Positions 27,110 through 40,000 of a stretch of DNA of 64,000 nt are shown here, piece after piece. The notes under the pieces are model-generated. The model saw only the letters and a list, made by a program, of their open reading frames with translations. It did not search any database and was not told the origin of the DNA. The translations under genes were made by a program, and so were the position numbers. This stretch comes from Dipetalonema caudispina. Taxonomy: Eukaryota; Nematoda; Chromadorea; Rhabditida; Onchocercidae. The DNA lies in NCBI GenBank assembly GCA_013365325.1, contig JABVXV010000025.1, forward strand, positions 400,135 to 464,134, given 5' to 3'. How positions within the stretch are numbered: the stretch's first letter is position 1; every line of letters starts with the position of its first letter.

Positions 27110-29930
27110 CTAGGATTTATCACTAGAAGTGCACAAATTTTGCAGCATTGATTCTTGAGCGGTTTTGGACTGTCGCAATACAGATGAAGTGCTATGCATT
27201 ACTGTATTGGGCAATGCTGGGATTTCATCGAAATATATTTTTGATGGGATATTTAGTTGAAATTCACCTACAATTTTAAAACTTTCCTAAATCGAAGAAA
27301 AATATAACTAATCGCTTAAAAATAAATAATATTTGAAACAAAAATATGTACTCAAAATATGGCTGATACATAATAATAATAATAATGATATCAACTTTTT
27401 AGAAGATTAATTTATTTCAAAAATGATATACTCATTCAATATCTTCTGTGTCATAATTTTGTACTGCTTAATTGTTTCCAGTCTCGGCTTTCTATTAGCT
27501 AGCCTTAGATTCATAAATGATGGAGAAAGAAGAATAGAACTTACCTGGGGCATTGGAATTACCGGAAGGACGGTACATTGCAACAGTAGCGACACAGTTA
27601 GTAGTCGTATTCCACTGTCGTGCAATCCCCATTTCAGATGTTTCTTTCCAAACTATTTGTGTGAAGTGCTGTGTCTCTGAAAAAGTTCCGGAGTGATAGT
27701 TTTGCGATGAGAATGCCAAATTTGCCACAAATAAATTTGTTATAAACTGATTGAATGATTTATTCAATAACTCATCTACTCACAAAAATTTCCAACTTGG
27801 TCGTAAAAAATACCGCTAATCTAAAATTTTGCAGATAATGACTTTAAATCCGGAAAGACTTGAGAAGTGACGGATTTTCGATCCTTGGCTTTTCAGAATG
27901 CTATTCAGGTTCCTTGTTTTTTCTTTTTTTCTTTTGTTCTTTAATTATAAAATCTGTGAATGACATTGTTTTTATGACCCTTTAAAACAGTTCACCAAAG
28001 TTTTATTACCAACTTTCAAAGGTAAATATCCCTGTTTAAAAACATTCCGGGAAGTGGTAAATTCAGATTAATTGCTTTCTGGTAAAATTGTCCAGTCTTA
28101 TTTTGAGAATTCATAGCACTTGGCTCTTCCGGTAACCTACAAATTCGAAGCATCGCTGGTAAGTGATTTCACCGGAAAGAGTGTGCCAGTAACAGCGATT
28201 TGTTTCTTTGTGGAAACGCTGCGTAAAAATCCATGACAAACTTCTCGGAAGTAAAGAAATTACTATACTGCGCAAAAGTTCCAGACCAATTTCGAATGGA
28301 TCTTTGGTGACGTCACAAACATTGCCGAACTCGAAGCAAAAGTAAATATTTTGGTGAGTGATTACCGCAACTGCCGGGCTATTTACCATATATTTTATCA
28401 GTGTACTGATCAAGTGATTATCTTGAGCTATACGACTCTACAAAGATCTCAAATTCTACAGAGCTATGAAAAGCTAAGGCGAGATTTTCTGAAAGTTTCA
28501 AAATACCCTCTTGCAATTTGTTGTCTTCAGAATTTAAAGGACTTTCAACAGCAACGAACTCACTGGGATTCCATCGAGGTCTTTCGAAATCGAAATCCTC
28601 TGCTTCGCGGGTCCAAATTTCGGTAATTTCGGCACCAGAAGGTAGATGAGTTTGTTCATCTACTACTGTCAACCGTATATTTTCTCCTATTCCTGACAAC
28701 TATTTAGTTAATGCCTATCTCTAAAGAATTTTATTTACCGGAAAATTTACTTTGAATTATGTGGAAATTATGCGAATTATTTGAATCATTTATACAAAAT
28801 TTATTTCTCCGCACTTTTTTGAAAAAAAAGGTATTTCATGATAAAAATCCTGTAATTACTACGCAGTTTATTATTTTGAATTTCTAGGAATTCCTTATAA
28901 ATGACTAATACTAGTACTTTACCCTGTAATTCCGGAAATAATATCCGTCCTCGTTCAGCTAGTTTAACTGCCCAAGAATGGGCCAGATCACATAATTCTT
29001 GAGACCATATCAATGGCTGGCATCCATACTGTGCCCTAACCGCATTATGAGCGTCCAAGCATTCACGTTGAAAATTCACTTCACCTGTATAAAATTAACT
29101 AATTGAGTGGGACATTAGCTAATTACCTGGTCGCTTATCTTAAACCGATTAATCCTTCCCATCAACAATACAATTAACACTTCTTCCGGCAATATCCCAC
29201 CATTTTTAATGTTCAATTTGCTTAAGAAAAGTGAACAAAGGCACTCCACAATACTTTTGTTAATTCCCTAACTCAAATTTTCACAATATTTTTGAAGACT
29301 TTTAAAGTTTTCTTTCTTTTTATGATTTTTTACGATATAATAATTGATAAGTTGTTTCGCTACAAATTCCAATTCCTAACTTTATAAGAAATAAAACTTC
29401 AAAAGAGTTATATCAACTCATACTACTTTATGACAGCTGGGAGACTATTCGCATGCAAAAATTCTATAACTATATTTTATCATTATAATGGTTAACTTTT
29501 AATATAAAGCTTACCAACAGCAACAAACTTAGGCCTTTTTTTGACATATTTGACATCGGAAATGGTTTGCATCATGTGTTTATCCAATTCTTCATCAAAA
29601 TGGCGTTCATCACCTACTGATGATGATGTGGCATCGTAACAGCTATGGCATTCATCTGTAGTTGTTGATTCTCTGAAATTAAAATTTTTTTATAAAATTT
29701 TCTACTTTCAGTAAAGTTTTAATTGTGGACAACAAATGGATTTAAGAATATGTGATGAAACGTCTTGACTTATTAAAAAAACTTGAAGCTCACTTTAAGC
29801 CACTGGTTGTGTGACAGAAAGTACCGCTTGCTGCAAGAGTAGTTGTCCCATTAATGTTACAGTTTTCTATCTTTTCATGTTGATCTGATCTTGATTTTTT
29901 CAATTTTTTCCGACCAAAAATCTTTTTCAT
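27110..29930 (-). CDS. CAP superfamily (SCP/TAPS, GAPR-1-like) protein, 6 exons
   Basis: Exons 5' to 3': 29794-29930, 29515-29672, 28923-29084, 28564-28692, 27545-27676, 27110-27267. All phases match, giving 876 nt and 291 aa. Residues 1-98 are an extension that begins MKKIFGRKKLKKSRS and contains several Cys, with no signal peptide. The CAP domain follows (about 98-240): LDAHNAVR, then GENI, then EITEIW with FERPRWNP, then HFTQIVWK, then a strand ending MYRPSGN. The tail of about 50 residues matches no domain I know. Three of the four cavity residues (Glu of GENI, Glu after EIW, His of HFTQ) are present. The first His, expected in an ILKHS-like position, is not seen (RILFPE). The start is chosen because a TAG lies five bases upstream in frame, next to an acceptor-like AG at 29936-29937 suited to leader trans-splicing. 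An AATAAA on the minus strand lies at 27083-27088. CAP proteins of this type are usually intracellular or membrane-associated, which fits the missing signal peptide. Confidence 0.88.
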
Positions 29931-30207
29931 CACTACTGAAATGGGCAATATTTCGACTGTTTAAATAATTTTATAAAAAAAAAGGCCTATTAGACGCATC
30001 ACCTAAAATTCAAATTTTTGTAGGACAAATCATTTAAAAGTAATTTTTCAAGAGATATATTTCACAGCATAATATACAAAAAAAACTTGGAATTATTTTC
30101 ATGCCAAAGCGGACAAATGTACATGGAACACTAATATATACTTCAAAAAAGACAAAAAATGGGGATACTGTAGAATCATCGTCAAATTAAATTCTCTCAA
30201 TAGCAAG

Positions 30208-30233
30208 AAAAAAAAAAAAAAAAAAAAAAAAAA
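30208..30233. repeat. A26 homopolymer
   Basis: Uninterrupted A run upstream of the CAP gene. Confidence 0.95.
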
Positions 30234-33200
30234 TTGAATACCGTTGTTTTTACGAATATTCACTTACATAGATAATTAAATGCGCTACCCACTTAATTCC
30301 AGTGACTTTTCTAGGTATTACCATCCTAATCCGGAATTTTAATTAAGAGTGATGCAAGCGCAAAAGAGTTACGGCTGTCAAAAACAATAACACGCCAAAT
30401 ACTTGAGCTTTTTCCATCTGTAATAAGCAGTGGGTTTATTTGTATGATAGTTATTTTAATCACAAAATTATGACGGCTTATGAGTAGAACTGAGAAGCTA
30501 TCTCAAATTGACGTAAGACTCAGCTCAAAATTAATAATTTATTTTATAAACAATGTTACTAACATATTATAAAACAAGAAAGAGTCTGAAAACTAACATT
30601 TCATAGAATGAGGAAATATCTTAATTGTTACATTAAAAAGTTGCTAAAGTTTAATAAAGAAAAAAAAAATTGGGTAATTTAATAAGAAATAATCATCAGT
30701 AATTGATTCAAGGAATAAATGCAACGAATTACTATCAACTTATTTTACTCGTAACATTTTTTGTGCTCCATCGTAACATCTTCCACAGCGTTTAATAATT
30801 TTAATAAGAAATTATTACGTCAAGGAATAAAAATAAAAGTGCGCGTAATATATCATTTCCAGAAGAAATTGCCAGAAAAAAAAAGGGCAGATATGTATAA
30901 ATTATGTGACTTTAGAGGGAGGAATAAGATTGAAATTTGAGATAGCTATTTTTTTGCCATTGTCGTTCGCATTTCATTTGCTACAATTTGTGCATAAAGT
31001 GAGGAAATGAAATCAACGAATGCTTGACATAAGGCTGTCATACTTTTAGATAAGATTGATGAATGACATGCACAGATAAGGGTAATAAGCCCAAGGGGTC
31101 ATTTTTACGAGAATGATGCTTACGAGAACAACTAACATTTCTAGTAGGAAATTTCCAAATCTGTCAGTCACTACTACGTCTCATATCTGGGTCACAGGAT
31201 AAAGTATCATGCGGGAAGTTCATGAAAGAAAAGTAACTGTCAAACCGGAATATTTCATAATTGTACTATTACTACTCTTGAATTCTCAAATCAGCTAATA
31301 TATAGTCAGAAAATACTAAATAAAGCCTTTTCCAATTTTTAGGGAATAATATAATAATCTCGCTTCAACATTAATTGACCAATGCAAATCTGTTCCCATG
31401 ATAAGATAGATTCAAATCTGATTTCATGAAAGCATTTCTTGAAATTAGCTTTTTTGAAGGAATTAGTATGAAATAGCGTTTATAAGAAATAAATTCAAAT
31501 GTGGGAATAAAATTTGTTTCATGGATGGAAACGAAATGTTGGAAATTTATCTCTATGTGACACCGATTTTTATCTTGAACAGATTTTGCGGTAAGAAATA
31601 GGGAATAAAGTAAATTTCTAGCTGGCTCTTTTTCAGAATGATTTCTCTAGGGATATGAAAACGACCAGTGCCATTCTGTTCTCTTCACCTATCCATTCAT
31701 GTCCCCCAAACTTGCGATTGGAAAAAAAGATTCTTTCAAACAATCCACATTCCTAAATTTGCTTCAAGGCCAAGAACTATGAGGTTATTTCAAAGATGAC
31801 ATACCGCTTTGTCCTCATCAAAATTGTTTAAAAAAAATAACAAATTCAAGACAAGTAGTAAGTAGTTTAAATCTAAAAGAAAATTTCTTAGAAAAATTGA
31901 AATTCAGAATTGATTTATTTCGAAATTCAACAGATGTTAGATCACACATTCTGATTCCATAATTATATATTAATGAATAAAATACAAAGCATGGAATTGG
32001 AAATTAAAAATTAGCTTTCAAATATAAGATTTAAAATTCGCAACTTGGAAATGTTATTTCGAAAAGTAATTTTGGTGATGAAAGAAGCTGAAAATGGCAT
32101 TTAAAAAATATTGCTGCATTTGATGCATTACTAAACAAAAGGGTCTATAGTTGTGAATAGCTAAAGAAATAGTCTATAAAAAGGAGGAAATTTATGGGTC
32201 TCATACGATAACAGCTGGGCCAGAAATGTGTAAAGTAGGAAGAGCGGCTAAATAGAGTAAAGAAAGAATTGGGTGGATTGCATCAGCGGCTTTGGCCTTA
32301 ATCTGACAGCAATTTTTCATCGTTTTCTTTTTTTTTTAAAAGTAAAGATCAAAGTGTGGAGTTGCTTTTTTTTTCAAAAGAGATAATTTTTATCATTTTT
32401 TTTTCTTTACCAGATAAAATTGCGGAAAACTTTTGAGAAAAACAAAACAAATCTACTGATTTAATTTCGAATTGAGTTTTCAGAAAATTTTAATCATACA
32501 AAATAGCATTTTACTTGTTCACATATTTCTTCTGAAATATATCAGCTAATTTCATATTACGTTTTCTTTTGTATCTAAACAAGAATGTTTGATCGAACAA
32601 CTGCATCAACTGAAAATAATTTTCAATTAAGAATAATTTAAAAATTCACTACTGTTATACTTATTCGAAATAATTTGAAAATGTTAATTAACAGTGATTT
32701 AAGTGATAATTGGCAATAATAGTTTATTTAATAAAATAAAAGTAGAAAGCTAACCATAATAAACAATGTCACAATGTAGCACATCTTATATCTGTTTTTG
32801 AAAGGAAAGTCTAAAGTTGGTGCTGATATAGACGGAAATGAATGTAATATAAGCTTAGACCATATTGGCTTATAGGCCCCATGTGCGCCACTACGCAAAA
32901 AATTATTGGTGCTTTAAAATAGCGCCTGGTTATGAATAGAGGTTCTATATCTAGCTTTATGCAAAACTTCTAATCCCTTCTTCACATCAATTAGAATAGC
33001 AACAGAATTTAGTTAGCTTGCCTGAAGTGTTAGCAAACTGATTATAACATTTGGTTGAAGGATTATAAACACTAAACAACATTTGAAGCACGCATAACAT
33101 ATTTATTATTACATGTTGGGAAATCCAACATCATCCGATCCATAAAACAAGAAAGAGAATATAATGAGTAAATGTTAACATAGGTAATCTTTTTTCTCTG

Positions 33201-33671
33201 TTATATTTACAGGCTTTGAGAATGAAAGGAATAAAATTCTGATATATTAAAATATGAAATATAGTCCAACACCTCAAATTATATTGCTCTTCAACAAAGG
33301 TAAAAGATAATGAATGTATTGTTTAACAAATTTTACTGCCCTATAATATAAATCATTTATGTGGAAACATTGCGATTTGCAGGACATAAACCTAAAGATG
33401 TTATCGTCAGATATCACAGATTGTTTTGGTTGGTGGCATTATGAAAGTACCAATGATTCTCATAAAACTTGAAGCATTGCCTATCATTGTACTACTCGGA
33501 TACTATGTAATTTGGAATTCCTGAAGTGTTATTCAAGTTTAAAAATGTAAAGAAGGATTGTTTAAATTGTATCTATCTGGCAGCGTCTCGTGATGTACCA
33601 CCCAAGCACCCCTGCAGATCGATTTCGTTCAACAGATTTCACTTCGTTGTTTGACATTGGCATTCTTGCCT

Positions 33672-33739
33672 TGTGTATGTATGTGTATGTGTGTGTCTGT
33701 GTATGTGTGTGTCTGTGTATGTGTGTGTGTATTTGTATA
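33672..33739. repeat. (TG)n microsatellite with TATG and TCTG interruptions
   Basis: Compound TG-rich tract. The frames that cross it on both strands are low-complexity artefacts. Confidence 0.95.
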
Positions 33740-33985
33740 CGTAGGAAGAGTAATAGCATGATAGATAGGCCTTAAAACCACAATTACAAAGATATTTGGA
33801 GTACAATTCAAGAATATTGTTTCAGAAAAGAAGAGAAGGACAATGTCTGTGAAATGAAAAAAAGTCTTGAAGTGATCTTGACGACCACAACTACTTAGGT
33901 GTGGAAGAGCTACCAGAAGGGAGAGAGTAGCAATGGGAAACTTAGCATTGTTAACATTCCCAATAACAACTGCTACTATTAGCTC

Positions 33986-34036
33986 TGAGAGAGAGAGAGA
34001 GAGAGAGAGAGGGGGAGAGAGAGAGAAAGAGAGAGG
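33986..34036. repeat. (GA)n microsatellite
   Basis: GA dinucleotide tract interrupted by a GGGG step and an AAA step, about 250 bases from the TG tract. Confidence 0.95.
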
Positions 34037-37000
34037 GTAATATCCAAAGCCTTGAGTAAACAAGCCTTGAATAGTTATACTGGACCTGCGGTTTAACTTC
34101 AATAAAATTAAAGAATTTGTACGCTGTCCAGAAAACATTAGGATGTGAGCATTTCAGAAAATGAAAGATAGTTACATAAAAATTGATCTGAATAATAAAT
34201 TTCAAATATTTAACTTTTAGGACTTTGAAATATTTATTGAAATTTAAATAAAAGATATGGATTATGGATAAAGGACCTATTTAAGTTGCTAATCTCTTAC
34301 TATCTATGATAATCAAATTATCGTTACAGTTATTGTGATATTTTTTTCCACAAAATCATTTACAGTCAAACATAGGAATTCTCTAAAAGCACATTATGCA
34401 TTAAATGGGATCAATCTATGACGCATTAATGCAGGAAAAAAGCAAAATTTAAATTTTATCTCAAGCCATCCCAACCTTATTATTCTACGATTGAGCATAC
34501 AATTGATTTAAACATGATCGATAAAACTAATATATGGAATGGACAATAGAAACGATCACTAAATTTCCATTAGCGTTATGCAAACTTTGAGTGAAAGCAT
34601 TTAACATCAATACAAAGATGAAAATGTGAATATTTGAACAGCGAACATTTATGAACTCTTCAAAAGCGAGCATGATGGAACAGTGGTTGTTTAACTGATC
34701 GTTCCACTACATATGTATGTTATCTTCATCGATTAATTCAAAATAATATCAGATAAATTTTGAATTGAGCTCTCTTTCCTCTTTACGCCACTAAAAATGA
34801 GTGATTCAAAGCTGTAGAATTCATTAGCATGCTTGATGATAAATGATTGATGGATAAGCTGAAGAAGTTCAGAATTTAATGCGGCATTTTAATTATCCTG
34901 ATACTGACATTTACCGCTGGTGCTGATATGGCACGAATATAATGGAATGAATACGGTGATCGACGAACTAAGAAGAAATTTAAATTTAGTAATTTCAAAT
35001 ATATATTACAGTAAGATAAAGCTGTATAAAAGTAACAATGTGCGAAAAAGACTCTAAACTTAGCTGTAATGAAATACTGTTAATACTTCAATTTATGATA
35101 CGACAAGTACCTATTAAAAATGGAAAATAATTTCAGCCCGATGCTCCGAGACTTTAACAACATTATTTAGAGTATCTGATGATTTCATCGGAGTTGAAAA
35201 CTTGCCTTTTCATTTTTCAATATCGGAGCACTTAAATCAGAAGTTATTCGATTTTTTATGAGAGCATGATTCATTAAACTATTTGTTGATTAAAACGATG
35301 CATGAAGTATTGAAAAAATGAAGGAACTTCGAAGTCAAAAGTGATACCGACATTTAAATTAAGGATTTAGCTTTATACTTTGACAGTATTATTTAGATTT
35401 TATCTCTTGGAAGTATCCGAAGGATAAAGAGTTCTTACTAAATGAATATGTAATATTATATCATAAAAACATGTAAGAATAAGAGGACCAACAAAAGGAT
35501 AAGCAAATGATTGAAATTCGAGCTATAGCAAGACTGACTTCAAACAAGTGAGGAGATGATATTTGATACTTTACTAATTTTAATCATAATATTTGAAAAC
35601 ACAAGATCGTGTATGCAAAAATTAAATTTTCAAGAAACTACAGTAAGTAAGATCAGCACTTCTACACGAATAACTTTTATCAATTTCTCTTATCAATTAT
35701 TAATTTTAACAAAATCTCCAGATTTTCTTTCCTCTCACGTTTCTAAAGAAAAGAATATCAATCTTAAGATTCATAGCCAGATGGAATTTCAGTAATAGTT
35801 TTTCTTGAAGAAACTTGTTCTCCGTTCGATGTAATCATTGACGTTCTGAAATCATTCCAAATAATTTATCACAGCAAGAAACGATATGAATTATAATGGT
35901 GCTACTGGTAATGTAATTTCTGTTTAAGAGAAGTCCTGGAAATGATTGAGTATCCGCCATTGATTTCAATTTTTCAAACATTCATTCTTCATTTCCAGAC
36001 ATTAATTTTTCTGATTCCCAAAAAAAATTTCTCTTTTTTTGCTCTTAGCTTTGTGCATTATTCACATTTTAATTAAAGCCGAAGAAAAGAGTTAGCAGCT
36101 TTCCAATCAAATTTTTCCATTAGATGAATTGCTTGGAACACTTAGCCAAGCCACAACAAATTATTCACGTAATTCTTTTTTAAATTAAAGTTGAAATTAA
36201 CTATTTTTCATATATACATTTAATTGATTACTATTGTATTCAATAATTTTCCCTAAATGCATGCGACCGATTGCTGTATTGATTCCTCATAAAAAATTTG
36301 ATCTTTCATTTAGAGATTCTCAGCAATTTCTTAGAAGACAACAAAATGGCCAAGCCATTAGAAGAATTAAATGGAATGGTAGAAGATGAGCCTACAAGTT
36401 AGGTTGCTGATGGATGATTTCAATTATTTGTCCTAACGGTATTTCTTATACATAAAATGCATGAAGTATTAAATAGTTTATTTGAGGGAAGAGAGAGAAA
36501 TAGTTAGTGGACAACAAAAACATAGGAATACTCCTCTCCTCATCATCCATGCATGCTTTTTTGATGCAGCACGCAAAAGTGCTGATGCATGCTGCAGTCA
36601 ACCTGCGACATTGTTAATATATTTTCTACTGCTAATGTCACTATTAAACCTTTGCTGTTTTTTCTTCTTAATTTTGTTAATCTTTGTTGATCGATGTTAG
36701 TTTGTCTTTTTCTTTTTGCTAATTAAGATTACCATATAAGTGTCGCAGTATGACCTTTCAGATATTACTATGACCAAAGAAGCCTCATAAAACTGATTTT
36801 ATTTAGTTTTAATTTCGTTCAGTTTAATTCTATTCATTTCCATTCTTTGTTCAAAAGTTTATCAAATTCAAATCATTTCAATAATTGGTAGTACACTACA
36901 ATTAGATTTATGCAATAATGTTTACTGAGCTGTAGATCCTTAATTTAATTTCAAAATAACAAAGAAATTCAATCTTGGAATTACAATAAGAAAAAAGATA

Positions 37001-40000
37001 AAATTTACCAAATTGAAAACTTTTATCCCTATAACATCATTATTTGACACCTTTTCAGATGAAGACAAATGCAAAGAATTACTGGACCCAGGACCTTGTC
37101 ATTATTTTCAGGTATTGTTATTTGTGTAATAAATCTCTTAAAATTGCTTGAACGATATACAATTGCGTTTATTTATTACTTTTAAATTTATGGGACTGCT
37201 TCGAATTGAAATTGTAGAAGTTTTGATATATCCGAATTATTTCATCGACTAATTAAATGCCTTTCGAGATATTGAAAAGCGTCAAAATTATACTTTCCAA
37301 ATAGATCAATAGGCGCAAATTTATACTTAAATATCTTTAATTACATCCTACAATATTGGACATCATCTGGAATTGTTAAAAATTTCTTTAGTAAATGGAG
37401 AATTCCCTAAGACTTCAAATGACCACAGATAAATTAAATTCTATAATGATTTTCAAATATCGAAGAGGAGCTTTGTCTATCCTATGCTAATACTAGTGAG
37501 AAGCGAAATATTTAAGGCCTATTTTTTAGGCAATGCGGAAGAGTTGCAAAGGTAAATATTCCGAATGGAATCCTTACATAGAGATTTCGTATGTTTATGC
37601 ATCTATGTTACCCTTTTCCAAGTTATTTTTGTTTTTCAGAATCTGTTATGCATAATGAGCCTGAATTTTAGGATTTCAGGTGAAATAGTACTGGAATAAA
37701 ACTGATCAAGAGTGCAAAGAGTTTCATTACGGTGGATGTTTGGGCAACCGAAATCGTTTCGATAACAAGCAACTATGCATGAATCGTTGTGCATATGAAA
37801 CGCATAATCCTGTCGTTATGCCAGGTAACTTTGGATACTGTACACGGATTTCAGGACCGCATTTTAATCTCCTTCAATAACAAAGCGGTATTTTAAGTGG
37901 AGTGGTACAACAATCTCAAATATTCATAAATTTTTAAAAGTTTTTAGAGCTCAATTGCCATCTCATTTTTATTTAGCATTAGAGAGAGTGAGAAAGGCTA
38001 AAGAGAAGCTAAATATAAAATTATATTAACAGATAAAAATTTTATATCATTCTCAGAGATATGCCTGTTAGATGCTCACCCTGGATATTGCAATGACGAT
38101 CGAAAAGGTCACTGGTGGTATTATTTCAATGCAATCAATAGTGATTGTCAAAAATTCTTTTACTATGGATGCGGCGGGAATAATAATCGCTTTTATAGCC
38201 TTTATCATTGTAGAAAAGTGTGTGGCGAACGTTTGACACCGAATATTGGTAAATTTTAGTTAACCTTTAAATGTAAAAGCTTCTGAAACAAACCCTTTAT
38301 AATATCCCGATTTTATCGTATCTTATGAATTGTCCGTTCAGTGATTGCGATGATAATCAAAGGATTATATTAATTGAACTTATACTCAGTTTAGATAGAA
38401 TATTCTTTATGATTATTTGTCATATTAGTTAACATTTTATATTGTCTTCTCTTTTGACAACAACTTTATAGCATGTGATCGCTGTGATTTTCGTATATCG
38501 AAATGTACCATTCATTCAAAATATAACTACACATGTGATTGTCGAGAAGGATTCTCCAAAAATGCTGCCGGTGAATGTATTGGTCAGTTTGTTTAGTGAT
38601 TCTTCCAACAATTAGGAAAATCTCGATGTACTTGCTTTATTTCAAGATGATCACCATTTGAAATTTCGTACCGTTTCATTTAATTGTGAACAAACTTCTT
38701 TTTCTCACATTTATAAGCATACTTATTTTGAATTAGGAAGTAATTATAAGAAGTAGAAAGTAAATATCATTTTTCTTAGATTTATTCCAGTTGGCTTACT
38801 TACGACTATTGCTTGCACAACTGCACCAGAACCATTGTAATAACTATCGATTATCCCGGTAATGTTCTATGTGTTTTACAGATTTGGACGAATGCCGTAC
38901 CGGAAATGCACTCTGCGATCGGACTGCCATGGTGTGTAAATTTGTTTGGCTCGTATACATGTAAATGTAATATTGGCTATAGCGGAGATGGGAAAAAATG
39001 TACTTATGTTGGTATTGGTAAGTACGATGACATGAAAAAGTTTAATTTTTGATTATTTAGCACTCTCATTACTGTAGTATATTTCATTTGATAATAGAAA
39101 ACTGATAGAGGGAAAATTTATCAAAAATGAAAAGACGCTTTAGTGCAGCTATATTTTACTATTGAAGTTGAATTTTGTTGAATTCAAATTAAAATAATTA
39201 CTTCACTTGTTATGGTTTTAAAAATTAATTTATTCTTGAGAAACTGGTGATACAATTATTTCATAGAATGCAAAAAACTTTAAATCATTCTATATCAAAA
39301 AAGTGTACAATTTATCGCTTAACAGGAAATAATGTCAGGTCGAACAACAACAGATTGTGCGAAATGCAGTCCACATGCGACCTGTTCGCAAGGTATCTGC
39401 ACCTGCAATATTGGTTTCAAAGGCGATGGGCTAAACTGTACAGGTTTTTACTTGAAATTCACTTAAAAATGAGAAGGTTAAAAATGACAAATTCATTTCA
39501 AGTTTTATAAAAGCCACTGCAATATAGAAGTAAAATGGCTACCGATGACTAGTATAAATGTCATAAAATCATATCTAACAAACATTGAATCAAGCTGTTT
39601 TCTAGATCGAGATATAACAAACCACTGTCTATCAGTTAGGTGATCCGGGGGAAATCATCTTCACACTTAACAAAAATCAATATGATCATATTTTGTGTAC
39701 CATCTCTTGATTATACTTCTGCAGATGTTAATGAATGCTTATCACGGCCCAGTGTATGTCATCATCATGTCAAATGTCGCAATGTCGAAGGATCGTACGT
39801 GTGCAAATGTCGATCTGGTTATGCTGGTAATGGGTATAACTGTGCTTCTAATCCTTGTAGGTATTCCTTTCTTTCTTCCTATCTTTCAATAATTTCCATC
39901 AACTATTCTTTTTTTTTTCTACTTGGAGTGAATTACTTGCAGCAACATGTACGGATTCTTTCGACCGACAGTATGCTGAACAATGCGGCACAGGAAATTG

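Larger units (their letters stand above)
29936..36634. other. Non-coding interval between CAP gene and Kunitz/EGF gene
   Basis: About 6.7 kb separating two divergently transcribed genes. It holds an A26 run, a TG microsatellite, a GA microsatellite and a minus-strand micro-frame with a signal-peptide-like product (30343-30417). No other exon chain was recognised. Promoters of both flanking genes should lie near its ends. Confidence 0.5.

Noticed and set aside
33629..34205. Minus-strand frames of 84 and 169 codons
   Set aside because: They are driven by the GA and TG microsatellites (Ser/Leu and Thr/His runs) and have no other support.
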